49,141 nt of DNA from Paraclostridium tenue (GCF_015668515.1 NZ_JADPFO010000010.1:1-49141); one strand, 5' to 3'. Counted from the stretch's first letter, positions 34,889-44,834 are shown. A program made the numbers and translations. Notes: a model not told the origin generated them from the letters alone.

Positions 34889-35127
34889 TTAATTTAATTC
34901 AGTGTTATCTAACTTTATTATTGAAAGTTTATCATGCTGTTGTAATGATATTAGTGTTTCTGCTACGTTTAACACATCAAGAGATGCTGCACTTGCTTTT
35001 ACATTTGAGTAACTTCTTGATTTTACTATTGTTTTCCATCATCATTTAAACCACAATCAAATTTAATTTTTAGTGTTGAATAATTTTTTGTTTCTGATAC
35101 TTCTATAGATAATCTATTATCTGCCAT
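34889..35127 (-). pseudogene. DUF1659 protein with one-base frameshift
   Basis: From ATG at 35127 the frame reads ADNRLSIEVSETKNYSTLKI, then KFDCGLNDDGKQ and a stop near 35027. The next frame continues TIVKSRSYSNVKASAASLDV, then LNVAETLISLQQHDKLSIIK and ends at 34889. Restoring one A in a run of four (GGAAAACAA) joins the two into a normal-length DUF1659 protein. Real mutation or homopolymer error cannot be separated here. Confidence 0.75.
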
Positions 35128-35697
35128 AGTATAACCCCCTTTTTATTTTATTTTTAATCAATTGATTAATTTCATTGTAATAATTTAGTTCTTTTAAGTC
35201 CTAAAATATATTTGAGGATTATTTTTCAAAAAACTATATTCTAATATTAAAAACAAGATACAGTTCAAATATAAATCAAATCTTTTGTGTTAAATCAAGA
35301 AAATATTAGCGTTATAAAGGCAAAAAAATTAACTTTTAGTATAAATGGTCAAAAATAACAATTAAAGCTCGTACAAGCTAATTTACGGAGTATTTTTGTA
35401 TATTTAGTTGATATGTATTAAATAGATTTGGAAATAATAATTGGTTTGATTTCTAAAATGACATTTACTGTTAGTTAAACATATATGCAATCATTAAATA
35501 TAACACTTTGATAACAGTATCAATTTTATAAAACTTTTATATGTATATTTATTTGATGGTTATCTATAAAAATAGGTCAGATTAGATAAGAAAAAAGACC
35601 TTTACTAGTCTTTACTAGTATTTAAAAAAAGTATTTATGTATTTAATAGTATTTAGACATGGACTAAAGTATTGGAAATACTAGTGTTGGGTTTCTT
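35128..35697. other. Intergenic region upstream of the origin
   Basis: No gene. It holds the promoter region of the transfer operon (GGGGG ribosome binding site at 35135), a palindrome TTAATCAATTGATTAA (35154-35169), and an AT-rich stretch leading into the iterons, which may include the melting region of the origin. Confidence 0.5.
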
Positions 35698-35860
35698 AAA
35701 TGTGTCAACTTGATAACGAAATGTGTCACTTTGATAACGAAATGTGTCAACTTGATAATTTAAATGTGTCAACTTGATAATTAAATGTGTCAACTTGATA
35801 ATTAAATGTGTCACTTTGATAGCAACAAAAGTGTCAGATTGATAAAATTGACACTTTTGT
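35698..35860 (+). other. Iteron origin of replication (oriV)
   Basis: Six direct repeats of AAATGTG-TCA-(A/C)-(C/T)TTGATAA type start at 35698, 35719, 35740, 35762, 35783 and 35804 (spacing 21-22), with a degenerate seventh at about 35827. An inverted repeat ACAAAAGTGTCA/TGACACTTTTGT (35825-35836, 35849-35860) follows. Two helical-turn spacing and position before a Rep_3 gene define an iteron-type origin with a self-repression site. Confidence 0.88.
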
Positions 35861-35876
35861 TTTGACATGATATATT
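35848..35876 (+). promoter_or_regulatory. rep promoter overlapped by the Rep inverted repeat
   Basis: TTGACA (35848-35853), a 17-base spacer and TATATT (35871-35876) form a strong vegetative promoter. The right arm of the iteron-derived inverted repeat covers the -35 element, so Rep dimers probably repress their own gene. Confidence 0.75.
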
Positions 35877-35908
35877 TTGATTTAAGAACTTAATATTTGG
35901 GGGAGAAT

Positions 35909-37024
35909 ATGAATAATTTAACTGATACTAAAAATCCTAAGATACTAATGAAAAATAATGTATTAATTCAATCAAAATATAGTTTATCTTTAAATGAAAA
36001 TAGAATATTTTTATTGATATTATACAAACTTCAAAAGGATTATGATGGTTCTATGAGTTGCTACATACACTATGATGAGTTTAAAGACATAATAAAAAGG
36101 ACTAATGATAGAACTGTAAAAAAGATAAGTGAATATTTATCTGGGCTTATGCAAAAGAGTATATTTTTTATGGAAAAAAAGAAAAATGATAAATTAGTTT
36201 GGGGTCAGTATAATTTTATATCTGGATATCAATTTGACGAGGAAACTCAAATATTTAGAATTGATAGTCCTAAGAAAATCTATGATTTATTAGATCAATA
36301 TTTAAAAACAGGGTACACTCCTGCCAATTTGGCATTGTTGTTTAGTTTAAAAAATTACAATGCTCAAAGATTATATGATTTAATTAGAATTTGGTCAGGT
36401 ACTAAGCAAGTTATTAATTACACAGTTGATGATATTAAGATGTATCTTATGCTTGAAAATAGTTATCCTCAGTATGCTAACTTTAAAAGAAGGGTTATAC
36501 TTCCTGCTATAAAGGAACTTAACGACACAGAGCTTTTTGAAATAGATATAAAAGAAAATAAGGTTGGTAGAAAAGTTGATTCTATAGATTTTATTGTTAA
36601 AGATTTGGATAAGAGAAAGTATTTTACTAAAGATATTGAGATTATTAAAGATATTTCAAAAGACATTGACTTAGAAGAAAGTGCAGTTACTATAGAAGAG
36701 GTTGATTATAATGTAGTTAAATCTAAAGATAATAGTGACGATAAAGTTTCAATTGATGTTTTTGTACCTGATGAGAGTTTGTTTACAAAGGGAACTTTAA
36801 GAAGTTTCAAAAAAGACTTTAAAGATATTGATTTTAAAAATAAGTATATGGAAAAAGCTTTTGATGATGCTGTTATGATAACTTTTGATAAAGATGATGT
36901 AGAGACTATTAAAGCTATTTCATATAAATTTTTTAAAAGTACTTTGGATAATAAGATAAAAGAGTATAAGTTAGAGGAAAAAGAAGATTTAAAACATAAA
37001 CATGAGATGGATAAGTATTGGTAG
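35909..37024 (+). CDS. rep: Replication initiator, Rep_3 (RepB) family
   Basis: 371 residues from ATG at 35909, with GGGGGAG upstream. The N-terminal winged helix MKNNVLIQSKYSLSLNENRI and FLLILYKLQKDYDGS, and the second winged helix YNAQRLYDLIRIWSGTKQ and KRRVILPAIKELNDTELFEI, are typical of Rep_3 initiators. Rep monomers bind the iterons and load the replication machine; dimers repress. The C-terminal about 130 residues are acidic and extra to the core. A terminator follows at 37060. Confidence 0.9.
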   Translation: MNNLTDTKNPKILMKNNVLIQSKYSLSLNENRIFLLILYKLQKDYDGSMSCYIHYDEFKDIIKRTNDRTVKKISEYLSGLMQKSIFFMEKKKNDKLVWGQYNFISGYQFDEETQIFRIDSPKKIYDLLDQYLKTGYTPANLALLFSLKNYNAQRLYDLIRIWSGTKQVINYTVDDIKMYLMLENSYPQYANFKRRVILPAIKELNDTELFEIDIKENKVGRKVDSIDFIVKDLDKRKYFTKDIEIIKDISKDIDLEESAVTIEEVDYNVVKSKDNSDDKVSIDVFVPDESLFTKGTLRSFKKDFKDIDFKNKYMEKAFDDAVMITFDKDDVETIKAISYKFFKSTLDNKIKEYKLEEKEDLKHKHEMDKYW

Positions 37025-37059
37025 GACAAATACATAAGTTAAATAAAGTTTAGAAATAG

Positions 37060-37087
37060 GGACTGTAAAATTTTTATTTTACAGTCC
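37060..37087 (+). terminator. rep terminator
   Basis: GGACTGTAAAAT-TTTT-ATTTTACAGTCC, perfect 12-bp arms, followed by T-rich sequence. Confidence 0.75.
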
Positions 37088-37248
37088 TTATATTTTTGGC
37101 TATTTTTATAGAAAGATTATTTTTTTCAATTTTTTATTTACAAAATCAAGATATTTTACTTTTTATTAAAAAAATCACTTTTTAAATTTTATAATTAACT
37201 TACAAATATAAATTGAATAAATTGGGAGATAAGTAGAAAGGGGATTTT

Positions 37249-37911
37249 ATGAAAAAACTAGTTATTGATTTAGGTCATGGAGGAAGTGACCCAGGAGAAG
37301 TTGGACAAAACAAAACTCATGAAGCAAATATAGTTTTAGCTATAGGAAAAATTCTTAATGAATTACTAAAAAGTTATGATTTAGATTTTAAGTTTACTAG
37401 ATTACCAGATAGACATATTTCACTTAATGAAAGAGCAAAAATTGCAAATGATTTTAAAGCAGATTACTTTCTATATATTCATATTAATTCAAGTAAAAAC
37501 AAGAGTGTTATAGGTGTTGATGTTTGGCAGTATTCAAATGATAATAATAAATTAAACAAATTTTCTAGTGGGATATGTGAAGATATTTCAAAGATTTTTA
37601 ATATCAAAAATAGGGGAGTTAAATTAAGCAAAGAGCTTTCAGTTTTAAAAAATACTAAAATGCTAGCATCTTTAATTGAAGTGGATTTTATATTCAATAT
37701 AGATGCAGAAAAAGATTTAAATGTTAATGATAATATCAAAGCTATAGCTTTAGAAATTAGAAATAATTTAATAAAGTTACTTGAATTAGAATTACCTACA
37801 AATGATACTTTATATAAAGTTTGCATTGGTGCATATAAAGACAAGAATAATGCTATAAATCAAGTTAAATTAGCAAAAGATAAAGGATTTTTAGATGCAT
37901 ATATAATTTAG
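37249..37911 (+). CDS. N-acetylmuramoyl-L-alanine amidase (Amidase_3), truncated SPOR
   Basis: 220 residues. The zinc amidase domain starts at once (VIDLGHGGSDPGEVGQNKTH; His9-type metal site and later EANIVLAIGK, RLPDRHISLNERAKIAN, ADYFLYIHINSS). Glu of SLIEVDFI is the likely catalytic acid. The last about 32 residues (YKVCIGAYKDKNNAINQVKL) are the first half of a SPOR domain that stops early, so the wall-binding tail is incomplete. There is no signal peptide, as in phage and plasmid endolysins. It might lyse the cell and release cytoplasmic proteins, but that is inference. Confidence 0.82.
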   Translation: MKKLVIDLGHGGSDPGEVGQNKTHEANIVLAIGKILNELLKSYDLDFKFTRLPDRHISLNERAKIANDFKADYFLYIHINSSKNKSVIGVDVWQYSNDNNKLNKFSSGICEDISKIFNIKNRGVKLSKELSVLKNTKMLASLIEVDFIFNIDAEKDLNVNDNIKAIALEIRNNLIKLLELELPTNDTLYKVCIGAYKDKNNAINQVKLAKDKGFLDAYII

Positions 37912-38170
37912 TTGTAGAAGTATTTAATGAATATTATTTTTACTTGGTTTAATAAAGAAGATAAAAAAATATATATACTATTAAATAGTTATTAAAAATA
38001 TATAAAAAAATCATTTAATTATTATTTAATAAACATTAAATAATGTACAAACCTTTAAAATGCAATATTAAATAATAAAATCAGTTTATTAAAAATAAGC
38101 TAAAATTATGGAATTAATATACTAAATTTAATAAAGAAATTTAAGTTAAAATCAGAAAAAAATTATATTT
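37912..38170. other. AT-rich repeats between amidase and protease genes
   Basis: No gene. Contains ATTAAATA and TTATTTAATA units (for example ACTATTAAATAGTTATTAAA near 37978-38000) like those flanking parA, so a further binding site of the partition protein is possible. Confidence 0.35.
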
Positions 38171-38206
38171 AAGGGGGATCTAGCTATTATTAACTAGATC
38201 CCCCTT
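38171..38206. terminator. Terminator of the M60 protease gene
   Basis: AAGGGGGATCTAG and CTAGATCCCCCTT, perfect 13-bp arms with a 10-base loop, 9 bases past the stop of the minus-strand gene. Confidence 0.75.
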
Positions 38207-38214
38207 GTTAAGAT

Positions 38215-41200
38215 TTATTTAATTCCTGTCATGTATATTAATATACCACTTATTTCACTGTCTTCATAAGCAACATGAACTCCATAGTATCCTGGGTCCA
38301 CATCAGATACATCTAAAGTTACTTCCTTAGTTGTTCCATCTAAAGTTTGTTCTTTAACTACTTCACCATTTTGATTAATCATAGATACCTTTGTTACTAT
38401 GTTTTTACCTTCTCTGTTATATGCTTCTGTGTTAACTTTAACTTTACCATCAACAGGGTTAAGTTCTCCAACTGATACAAATTGTTCTCTAAAGTTAACT
38501 TCTTTTAGTTTAGTTAGAGATGCTAAGGGTCTTAAATCTCTAACCTCATTAAGCTCACCATTTATCTTAACTAAGTTCTTAGCATATTGTAAGCCTTCAA
38601 GATTAACCACACCATGACTTATCTTTAATTCAGTAAGTTTACGCATATCTCCTACTGTAAAGCTACCTTCTTTACCTAAAGCATTCGCTAACGCTTTAAC
38701 TAGATATTTATCAGGTATATTAACTACCTCTTCTAGGTTTACTTCCACTAAAGCCTTAACTGCTTCTTGTAATGAACTAGTCATATTGTCTATTGCTTCT
38801 TGACTAGGTTTTTCTTCTTTTAATAAAGTTTCTGCTTCTGCTATCTTTCCATCTAAAGCTTTAACGCTTTCGTCAGTATAATTATCTTTCTCTATTTTCT
38901 TAGCATCTTCTATAGCCTTAGTTAAATCTGATTTATCTACTCTATCATTATTTACGAAGTATAACTTAGCATCTGCCCAGTCTGCATGGTCTGAACCTAT
39001 TCCGTCTCCACCGTTAGTTACTACTAATTTCAACTCTTTAGCACATGCTAAATCTACTTGAACAAACTTCTGAGCGTCTCTTGCTCTCATTACACCACTA
39101 TCATATGCTAAATCACCATCAACGTAAACTTTAAATTCTACACTTGCAGGCCCGTTATACATCTCACGGTCTATACCAACAAATGAACTGAACATATTAA
39201 CGTTCTTACCTGTTAAGTCGTAAACTATCTCAGAATGTGCATGAGTACCTATACCCTTCTTATATACTACTGGTTGGTTATCTTCTCCAGTAAGAGTTAT
39301 TTCACGTTTATCTATTGACTTATCTATACCTATAGTACCCCAACCTTTAGTAGCAGACTTCCACTCATAATCAGATAGATATCTAAAGTCTTCAGGATTT
39401 ACAACACTTATAACTCTACTCTTCTCAACTTTATTACCATCTTTATCAGTTACAGAGTACACTATCTCATAATTACCAACTCTATTAAAGTTAACCTTAT
39501 CTTGACCAGTAACTACTACACTGTTAGTTAAGTCGCCATCCTCTGCATCAGTAGCTTTATAAGTTCCAACCACATCTTCTAAAGTTTGCCCAACTTTAAC
39601 AGATTGAGATTTAGGTATAGTTAATTCAGGTTTAGCATTATTAGTTGTTAATTTAGGTTCTACAAATATACCGTGGTCTGAAGTATTTCCGTTTCCACCA
39701 TTATTAACTTCTAATCTAAGTTCTTTAACTCCTTTTATAGGGACATTTATATACTGCATATTATCCGCATGCTTTAATACTTTAGTTGTTGCTAAAGTCT
39801 TTCCATCGCCTACAATCTTGAAAGTTATACTTGAATTATTTTGAGCCTCAATATTCATGTCTACTCCAACTTTAACTTCAAAGTTATCATAGTTATGCTC
39901 ACCTAAATCATAAACAACGTTTCCGTTAGCATGTAATCTTATTCCCTTATCGTAGTTTTTAATCTCTCCTAAAGTTCTTCCCTTTATAGAGTTATTACGT
40001 GATGGTTTACCCCAATCGGCATGTTCACTCTTCCACTCACTATCTGATAAGTAATCATATTTACTAACAACATTAACGTTCATTGTTTCTTTAGAAGTTG
40101 CATCATTGTCAGTTACCTCATAAGTTACTGTGTAGTTACCCTTTTTAGTAGTATTAACATCACTTGTTACCTTAATGTCTTTTAACTTATTACCATTGTA
40201 ATCCGTTGCCTTAACATAATCTAAAGCATTGAAATTTTCTCCTAAAGCTAATGTAAGCCCTCCCACTGTTTCTAATACAGGTTGATGTGCCTTAACACCT
40301 ACACCTTCAGAAGGATTTAATTGAGTATCGTAAGCAACTACTTTATACTCGTGATTAGTACCTGAATTTATGTTAGTGTCAGTGAAAGTATCTTTAGTAG
40401 TAAATCCTATTACTTTACCATCTCTAAGTATCTCATATCCCAGAAGACTATTAGCATTAGTTTTATCTATTGATATATCTAATTTAACAGAATTCTCTTG
40501 TGTCTTAACTTTAACTTTACAATCTAGCTCATTATTGAAACCTTCACCTTTATTCAGATACTTATTGTCATTTATATACCATAACTTCTTATCTGGCTTT
40601 TTGTACTGAGCCATATGCTTAGCAGTTTCTTCATTAACGTAGAAACCGTGTCTAGCAAAATGTTCTTTCAAGTCTAATTGAAGTACGTCTGATGCAACAA
40701 TTGCCCAAGCTTCATGCTTGTTATTCCAGTCACCGCCACCTATGTTTCTTTCTCTAAATTGTTGCTCGAAACGAGGCCAGAATGTATTATCATATAGTTG
40801 TAATTGCCATAATGGTGCCATATGAGTTAATGAACTAGTGTCACTCTCTGGGTACCACTCATTGTTAGAATAATCTTCTTTACTTACTTTAGGGAATATT
40901 TTACTCTCCCATAAATTTTGTTGAGATATCTTACTAGCTTCACCTTTAATCATTTGGAAATGAAGAGGTAAAATATTATTAGTTATCTCAGGCATTGATC
41001 TATTATTTGTATCAAGGTTGTGTCCTAACTCATGCATGAATCCCCAACCAGTATCTACATTTAAAGCTCCATTCTGTTCGTTAAAGTTATATCCAGTTAT
41101 ACCGTTTCCTGCATTCATGAATGCTCCACCATCTAAGTTCTTAAGCATAGTTACATATCTAAAGTTAAAGTCTGAGTTTATATCTTTAGAACCATCAAAT

Positions 41201-44200
41201 CCCCAGAACTTCATTGCTTCTCTTATTACTTCGTCAGACCTATCTGCAGTATAGCTAGGTAATTTATTATGCTCAGTATACCAGTTTAAAGCGTATGTCG
41301 CTTTAACGTTTACAAAAGCTTTATCACTAACCACTTCAAATACATCAGGTAACTTAGGGTCTTTCTCTAACTTCTTATTGTATTCACGTAAATCTTTCAT
41401 TACTTGTTCATCAGTAGTTACACCTTTTATGAATTGAGGATAACTTACACCACCTACTATTCTTATCTTAGGTTTTCTAGATTGTTGGTCTGGAGTATAA
41501 GGGTTGTAAGCGTATAAAACTCCTGCTAATGGTGTTCCAGGTCTTAAGTCCCCTGCTTCGACTTCAGGTATCACTATTTCGTTTTTACCTCTGTTTAATC
41601 TGATATCTCTTAAACCATTATGTCTACTATCCATTTGTTTGTATACTAAGCTAGGTACAGGTTCACCTGGCTCTGTGTCAACATAAACAGTTATTTTCTC
41701 ACCTGACTTAACTGCTAAGCCTGTAGGTTGCCAATCTCTGAAATTCCATACCTTTCTCTTTTGACTTTCCTTTATAGCATCTCCTCTGCTTTCTAATTTA
41801 TAAACATGACCTTTATTCTTATCAGGAGATTTAATTAAATCTTTAGCAATGTCTATACTTTCCATAAGTTCTGCTTTTAATGGATGTGTTTTAACTTCTT
41901 TTTCTAAATCTTCAATAGCTTCTAATGAATTAAACTCCGGATTTAACTCATTCTTTAATTCGTTTGTAAACAAGTTATCAACCTTATCTGAAACTATATC
42001 TCTTTTGAAGAACATTATTTCATTTAATGTAGCCCAGTTTTGATTACTCTTAACCCACTTTAATTTCAGTCTTTTAAATGTCGTAGGCTTAAATTTAGCT
42101 TCAACTAAACCAGGAGTACTATCTGCTCTACCTGTAGCTACTAATTGGAAGTTATCACCTTTAGTAGTATTAGAACCGTAAACCTCGAACTCTTCTAAAA
42201 ATCCTTTTCTATCAGTTTGTCTAGCACCGTAAGCTATTCTATCTATAGTCACAGGTTTATCAAACTCTACAGTTACTTCGTTGCTCCAATTATTATCATT
42301 TGGCTTATTAGTTTCCCAATAAGTGTCTACGTTATTGTCAATTGCTTTTTTGATATCTTGTTGTAAGTATTGCCCTGCGTTATTAGTTATCTTCTTTATG
42401 TTCTCATAAGGTATTCTAAATTGATTTATATAATCATTATTTTGTAAGTGGTTAAACTTCTTAGTTGTTGCAACAGAACTTTCTATCTTATCTTGCGCCA
42501 CTAAAACTCTTGCATTATATAAATCTTCCTTAAAGTCTTCATAGAATGGATGTATTTTACACTCATCCTCTAAAGCTTTTAACTTATCAGAAGAATTAAA
42601 TTCATCACTTACCTGACTCATGTTACTATCTGTAAATAGTCTATCCATTTTATCCATTGTAGCATCTTGCTTATAAAGTCCGAACTCTGATGCTAAAGCC
42701 CAACCTTCGTGACCATTCTTAAATACAAATTTAACTCTTCTAGCTTGAGTTGGATTAAACTTTATTGATAAAGAATCTCTAGTTATTGAAGAAGTACCAC
42801 TTGTAACTTTAGTGAATGTGTCTCCTGATAAAGTCTTAGAAGTATATATATCAAACTCTTTAGCAAACCCTCTATCTCTTTGAGAAGTATAAACTACTTT
42901 ATCTAAAGTTTGTAATTCGTCTAAAGTCATTATAACTTCGTTTGTATGACTCTCATTGTTTGTAGCATCAGAATGCCAGTAAGTATTTGGGTCACCGTCA
43001 ACTGCTTTATCTATTGTACAATTTGACCAATGTCTACCATTAGTAGTTATATTCTTTATATGACTGTTATCTATTTTATAAGTTTTATCGTACTCTGCTA
43101 ATTCTTTAGTTCCGAAAGCTTTAAACTTAGAAACTTTTGCTTCTGTAAATTCTACCTTATTGCCTTCTAATATATATATAGCATCATTTAAGTCCTCTTT
43201 AAATTGAGTATATAATGGATGCTCTTTACATTCGTTTTCTAAATCTGTAAGTTTATCTAAAGTTGCAAAGTCTGGATTTACTTTATTTTTATTACTATCA
43301 GTGAATAAAGTTTCCATCTTTTCCGATACTACATCTTGCTTGTAGAATCTGGCTTCTGATATAAATGGTCTATTCTCATGACATTCTTTAAATACGAACT
43401 TCAATCTTTTAAAGTTAGTAGGGTTAAACTTAAATTGCATGAAGTCTTTAGTTACTTGTGCAGTTCCCTTAGAAACTAATTTGAATGTATCACCCTTAGA
43501 TGTTTCTGATGCATATATCTCATACTTAGTTGGGAAACCTTTCTGATTTACACTTCTAGGTAACAATGCTATTCTATCTAACTCTTGCACTTCATCAAAA
43601 GTAAATGTTACTTCGTTAGTGAAGCCATTTCCATTACTTCTGTTTGTTTCCCAATGTGTATTAGGATTATTATCATACATATATTCTATTTTAGTTGAAG
43701 GGTACATTCCGCCGTTAACTTCTGTATTTGCTATATGCTCATTACCTAATTTAAACTTTTCATCATAAGCTTGTTGATTAGGTGTTCCATACCCTAACAA
43801 TTTAGATACTTTAGTTTCACTAAAGTTTACTTCTTTATTCTCTAAAACAAGTCTTGCATTATCTATATACTCTTTAAAGCTTTCACGGAATGGATGACTT
43901 TCAGTTTCTTTCTCTAAAGCATTTAATGCTTCAGTAGTTGCAAACTCTTTACTTACCTCATTCATATTTGCATTAGTAAATAATCTTTCCATCTTGTCTA
44001 AAGTCTTATCCTCTTTGTAGAACCAAAACTCTGCGGCACTTGCCCACTCGTTATGCGCTTCTACGAATTTGAATTTAACTCTCTTTGCACGTACAGTGTC
44101 AAATTTAAATTCTACCATTCCACCTGTAACTTTACTTCCTTCTACTTTTCCTGCTAGTTTAAAGTCCTCCCCTGTCTCACTTTCTGAAACGTATATCTCT

Positions 44201-44622
44201 GCACTAGTAGGGTATCCCTTACCTTTAGCCCCATCTTGTCTTGTAGCGTAAGCTAATCTGTTTATCTCGGCTATGTCTTTAAATTCTACAGTCACTTCAT
44301 TTTTAAATGTTTCATCATTTTTAGTATATGTCTCCCAATGTGTTTCAAGTTTCCCATCTATAGCATTTTCTATTTTAGTTCCTGGATAACTTCTTCCATT
44401 GTTTGATATAGACTGTATCCCAACTCTATACAATTCATTGTACTTAGCAAAATTAGGATTGTTCTTAATTTTGAAATCAGTAACAGTCATGTTTTTAGAT
44501 ACTTGTTTCTCTATTGCTACTGCTTTCTCCTTTACTACTTCATTAGCGTATACATTTATTGCCGGTGAAACGTTTGTAGCTATTATAGACATGGCCAATA
44601 CTGCTGATATTTTTTTCCTCAT
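38215..44622 (-). CDS. Secreted M60-family zinc metalloprotease with carbohydrate-binding modules
   Basis: 2,135 residues. A signal peptide (about 1-26: KKISAVLAMSIIATNVSPAI, then Ala-Asn-Glu) is followed by four discoidin (F5/8 C)-like units at about 65-205, 285-430, 510-655 and 735-880, each with a helical spacer. An M60 N-terminal domain follows (about 945-1080). The catalytic domain has HELGHNLDTN near 1196, with a distal Glu (MPEITN). Then come fibronectin/Ig-like units, NPCBM modules near 1525-1660 and 1750-1890, a FIVAR helix near 1895-1960 and a leucine-rich tail. No LPXTG anchor is seen. M60 gluzincins cut mucin-type glycoproteins. A c-di-GMP-I leader precedes it. Confidence 0.9.
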   Translation of the reverse strand: MRKKISAVLAMSIIATNVSPAINVYANEVVKEKAVAIEKQVSKNMTVTDFKIKNNPNFAKYNELYRVGIQSISNNGRSYPGTKIENAIDGKLETHWETYTKNDETFKNEVTVEFKDIAEINRLAYATRQDGAKGKGYPTSAEIYVSESETGEDFKLAGKVEGSKVTGGMVEFKFDTVRAKRVKFKFVEAHNEWASAAEFWFYKEDKTLDKMERLFTNANMNEVSKEFATTEALNALEKETESHPFRESFKEYIDNARLVLENKEVNFSETKVSKLLGYGTPNQQAYDEKFKLGNEHIANTEVNGGMYPSTKIEYMYDNNPNTHWETNRSNGNGFTNEVTFTFDEVQELDRIALLPRSVNQKGFPTKYEIYASETSKGDTFKLVSKGTAQVTKDFMQFKFNPTNFKRLKFVFKECHENRPFISEARFYKQDVVSEKMETLFTDSNKNKVNPDFATLDKLTDLENECKEHPLYTQFKEDLNDAIYILEGNKVEFTEAKVSKFKAFGTKELAEYDKTYKIDNSHIKNITTNGRHWSNCTIDKAVDGDPNTYWHSDATNNESHTNEVIMTLDELQTLDKVVYTSQRDRGFAKEFDIYTSKTLSGDTFTKVTSGTSSITRDSLSIKFNPTQARRVKFVFKNGHEGWALASEFGLYKQDATMDKMDRLFTDSNMSQVSDEFNSSDKLKALEDECKIHPFYEDFKEDLYNARVLVAQDKIESSVATTKKFNHLQNNDYINQFRIPYENIKKITNNAGQYLQQDIKKAIDNNVDTYWETNKPNDNNWSNEVTVEFDKPVTIDRIAYGARQTDRKGFLEEFEVYGSNTTKGDNFQLVATGRADSTPGLVEAKFKPTTFKRLKLKWVKSNQNWATLNEIMFFKRDIVSDKVDNLFTNELKNELNPEFNSLEAIEDLEKEVKTHPLKAELMESIDIAKDLIKSPDKNKGHVYKLESRGDAIKESQKRKVWNFRDWQPTGLAVKSGEKITVYVDTEPGEPVPSLVYKQMDSRHNGLRDIRLNRGKNEIVIPEVEAGDLRPGTPLAGVLYAYNPYTPDQQSRKPKIRIVGGVSYPQFIKGVTTDEQVMKDLREYNKKLEKDPKLPDVFEVVSDKAFVNVKATYALNWYTEHNKLPSYTADRSDEVIREAMKFWGFDGSKDINSDFNFRYVTMLKNLDGGAFMNAGNGITGYNFNEQNGALNVDTGWGFMHELGHNLDTNNRSMPEITNNILPLHFQMIKGEASKISQQNLWESKIFPKVSKEDYSNNEWYPESDTSSLTHMAPLWQLQLYDNTFWPRFEQQFRERNIGGGDWNNKHEAWAIVASDVLQLDLKEHFARHGFYVNEETAKHMAQYKKPDKKLWYINDNKYLNKGEGFNNELDCKVKVKTQENSVKLDISIDKTNANSLLGYEILRDGKVIGFTTKDTFTDTNINSGTNHEYKVVAYDTQLNPSEGVGVKAHQPVLETVGGLTLALGENFNALDYVKATDYNGNKLKDIKVTSDVNTTKKGNYTVTYEVTDNDATSKETMNVNVVSKYDYLSDSEWKSEHADWGKPSRNNSIKGRTLGEIKNYDKGIRLHANGNVVYDLGEHNYDNFEVKVGVDMNIEAQNNSSITFKIVGDGKTLATTKVLKHADNMQYINVPIKGVKELRLEVNNGGNGNTSDHGIFVEPKLTTNNAKPELTIPKSQSVKVGQTLEDVVGTYKATDAEDGDLTNSVVVTGQDKVNFNRVGNYEIVYSVTDKDGNKVEKSRVISVVNPEDFRYLSDYEWKSATKGWGTIGIDKSIDKREITLTGEDNQPVVYKKGIGTHAHSEIVYDLTGKNVNMFSSFVGIDREMYNGPASVEFKVYVDGDLAYDSGVMRARDAQKFVQVDLACAKELKLVVTNGGDGIGSDHADWADAKLYFVNNDRVDKSDLTKAIEDAKKIEKDNYTDESVKALDGKIAEAETLLKEEKPSQEAIDNMTSSLQEAVKALVEVNLEEVVNIPDKYLVKALANALGKEGSFTVGDMRKLTELKISHGVVNLEGLQYAKNLVKINGELNEVRDLRPLASLTKLKEVNFREQFVSVGELNPVDGKVKVNTEAYNREGKNIVTKVSMINQNGEVVKEQTLDGTTKEVTLDVSDVDPGYYGVHVAYEDSEISGILIYMTGIK

Positions 44623-44723
44623 AATATCCTCCCTCTGATATGCATATGAATTTACAATAACTAAACATTTTACCCCAAATTTAAAAATATAGTCTTGTTA
44701 TAGAGTTATGGTTATTTTATATG

Positions 44724-44758
44724 AAATAAAAAAACTACCCTGTGTCTAAAGGGTAGTT
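44724..44758 (-). terminator. Terminator in the protease leader (riboswitch expression platform)
   Basis: On the minus strand AACTACCC-TTTAGACACA-GGGTAGTT is followed by a run of T's. It lies about 75 bases after the c-di-GMP aptamer and about 100 before the ATG, the place of an expression platform. Confidence 0.75.
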
Positions 44759-44834
44759 GCTATCTAAAGTAAACATTATAAAATAATCTTACGATTACAT
44801 CATAAAATAACTCTATAAAAACAAAGAATATTAA

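Noticed and set aside
35698-35850. CRISPR array
   Set aside because: Repeats are contiguous 21-22 base iterons without unique spacers, next to a Rep_3 gene; no cas genes.
35653-35868. Minus-strand frame of 71 codons over the origin
   Set aside because: It is a translation of the 21-base iterons (KLTHLIIKLTH repeats), with no ribosome binding site; an artefact of repeat length being a multiple of three.
39000-44600. Several plus-strand frames of 60-80 codons within the protease gene
   Set aside because: They are shadows of one continuous 2,135-codon reading frame on the opposite strand, without ribosome binding sites.
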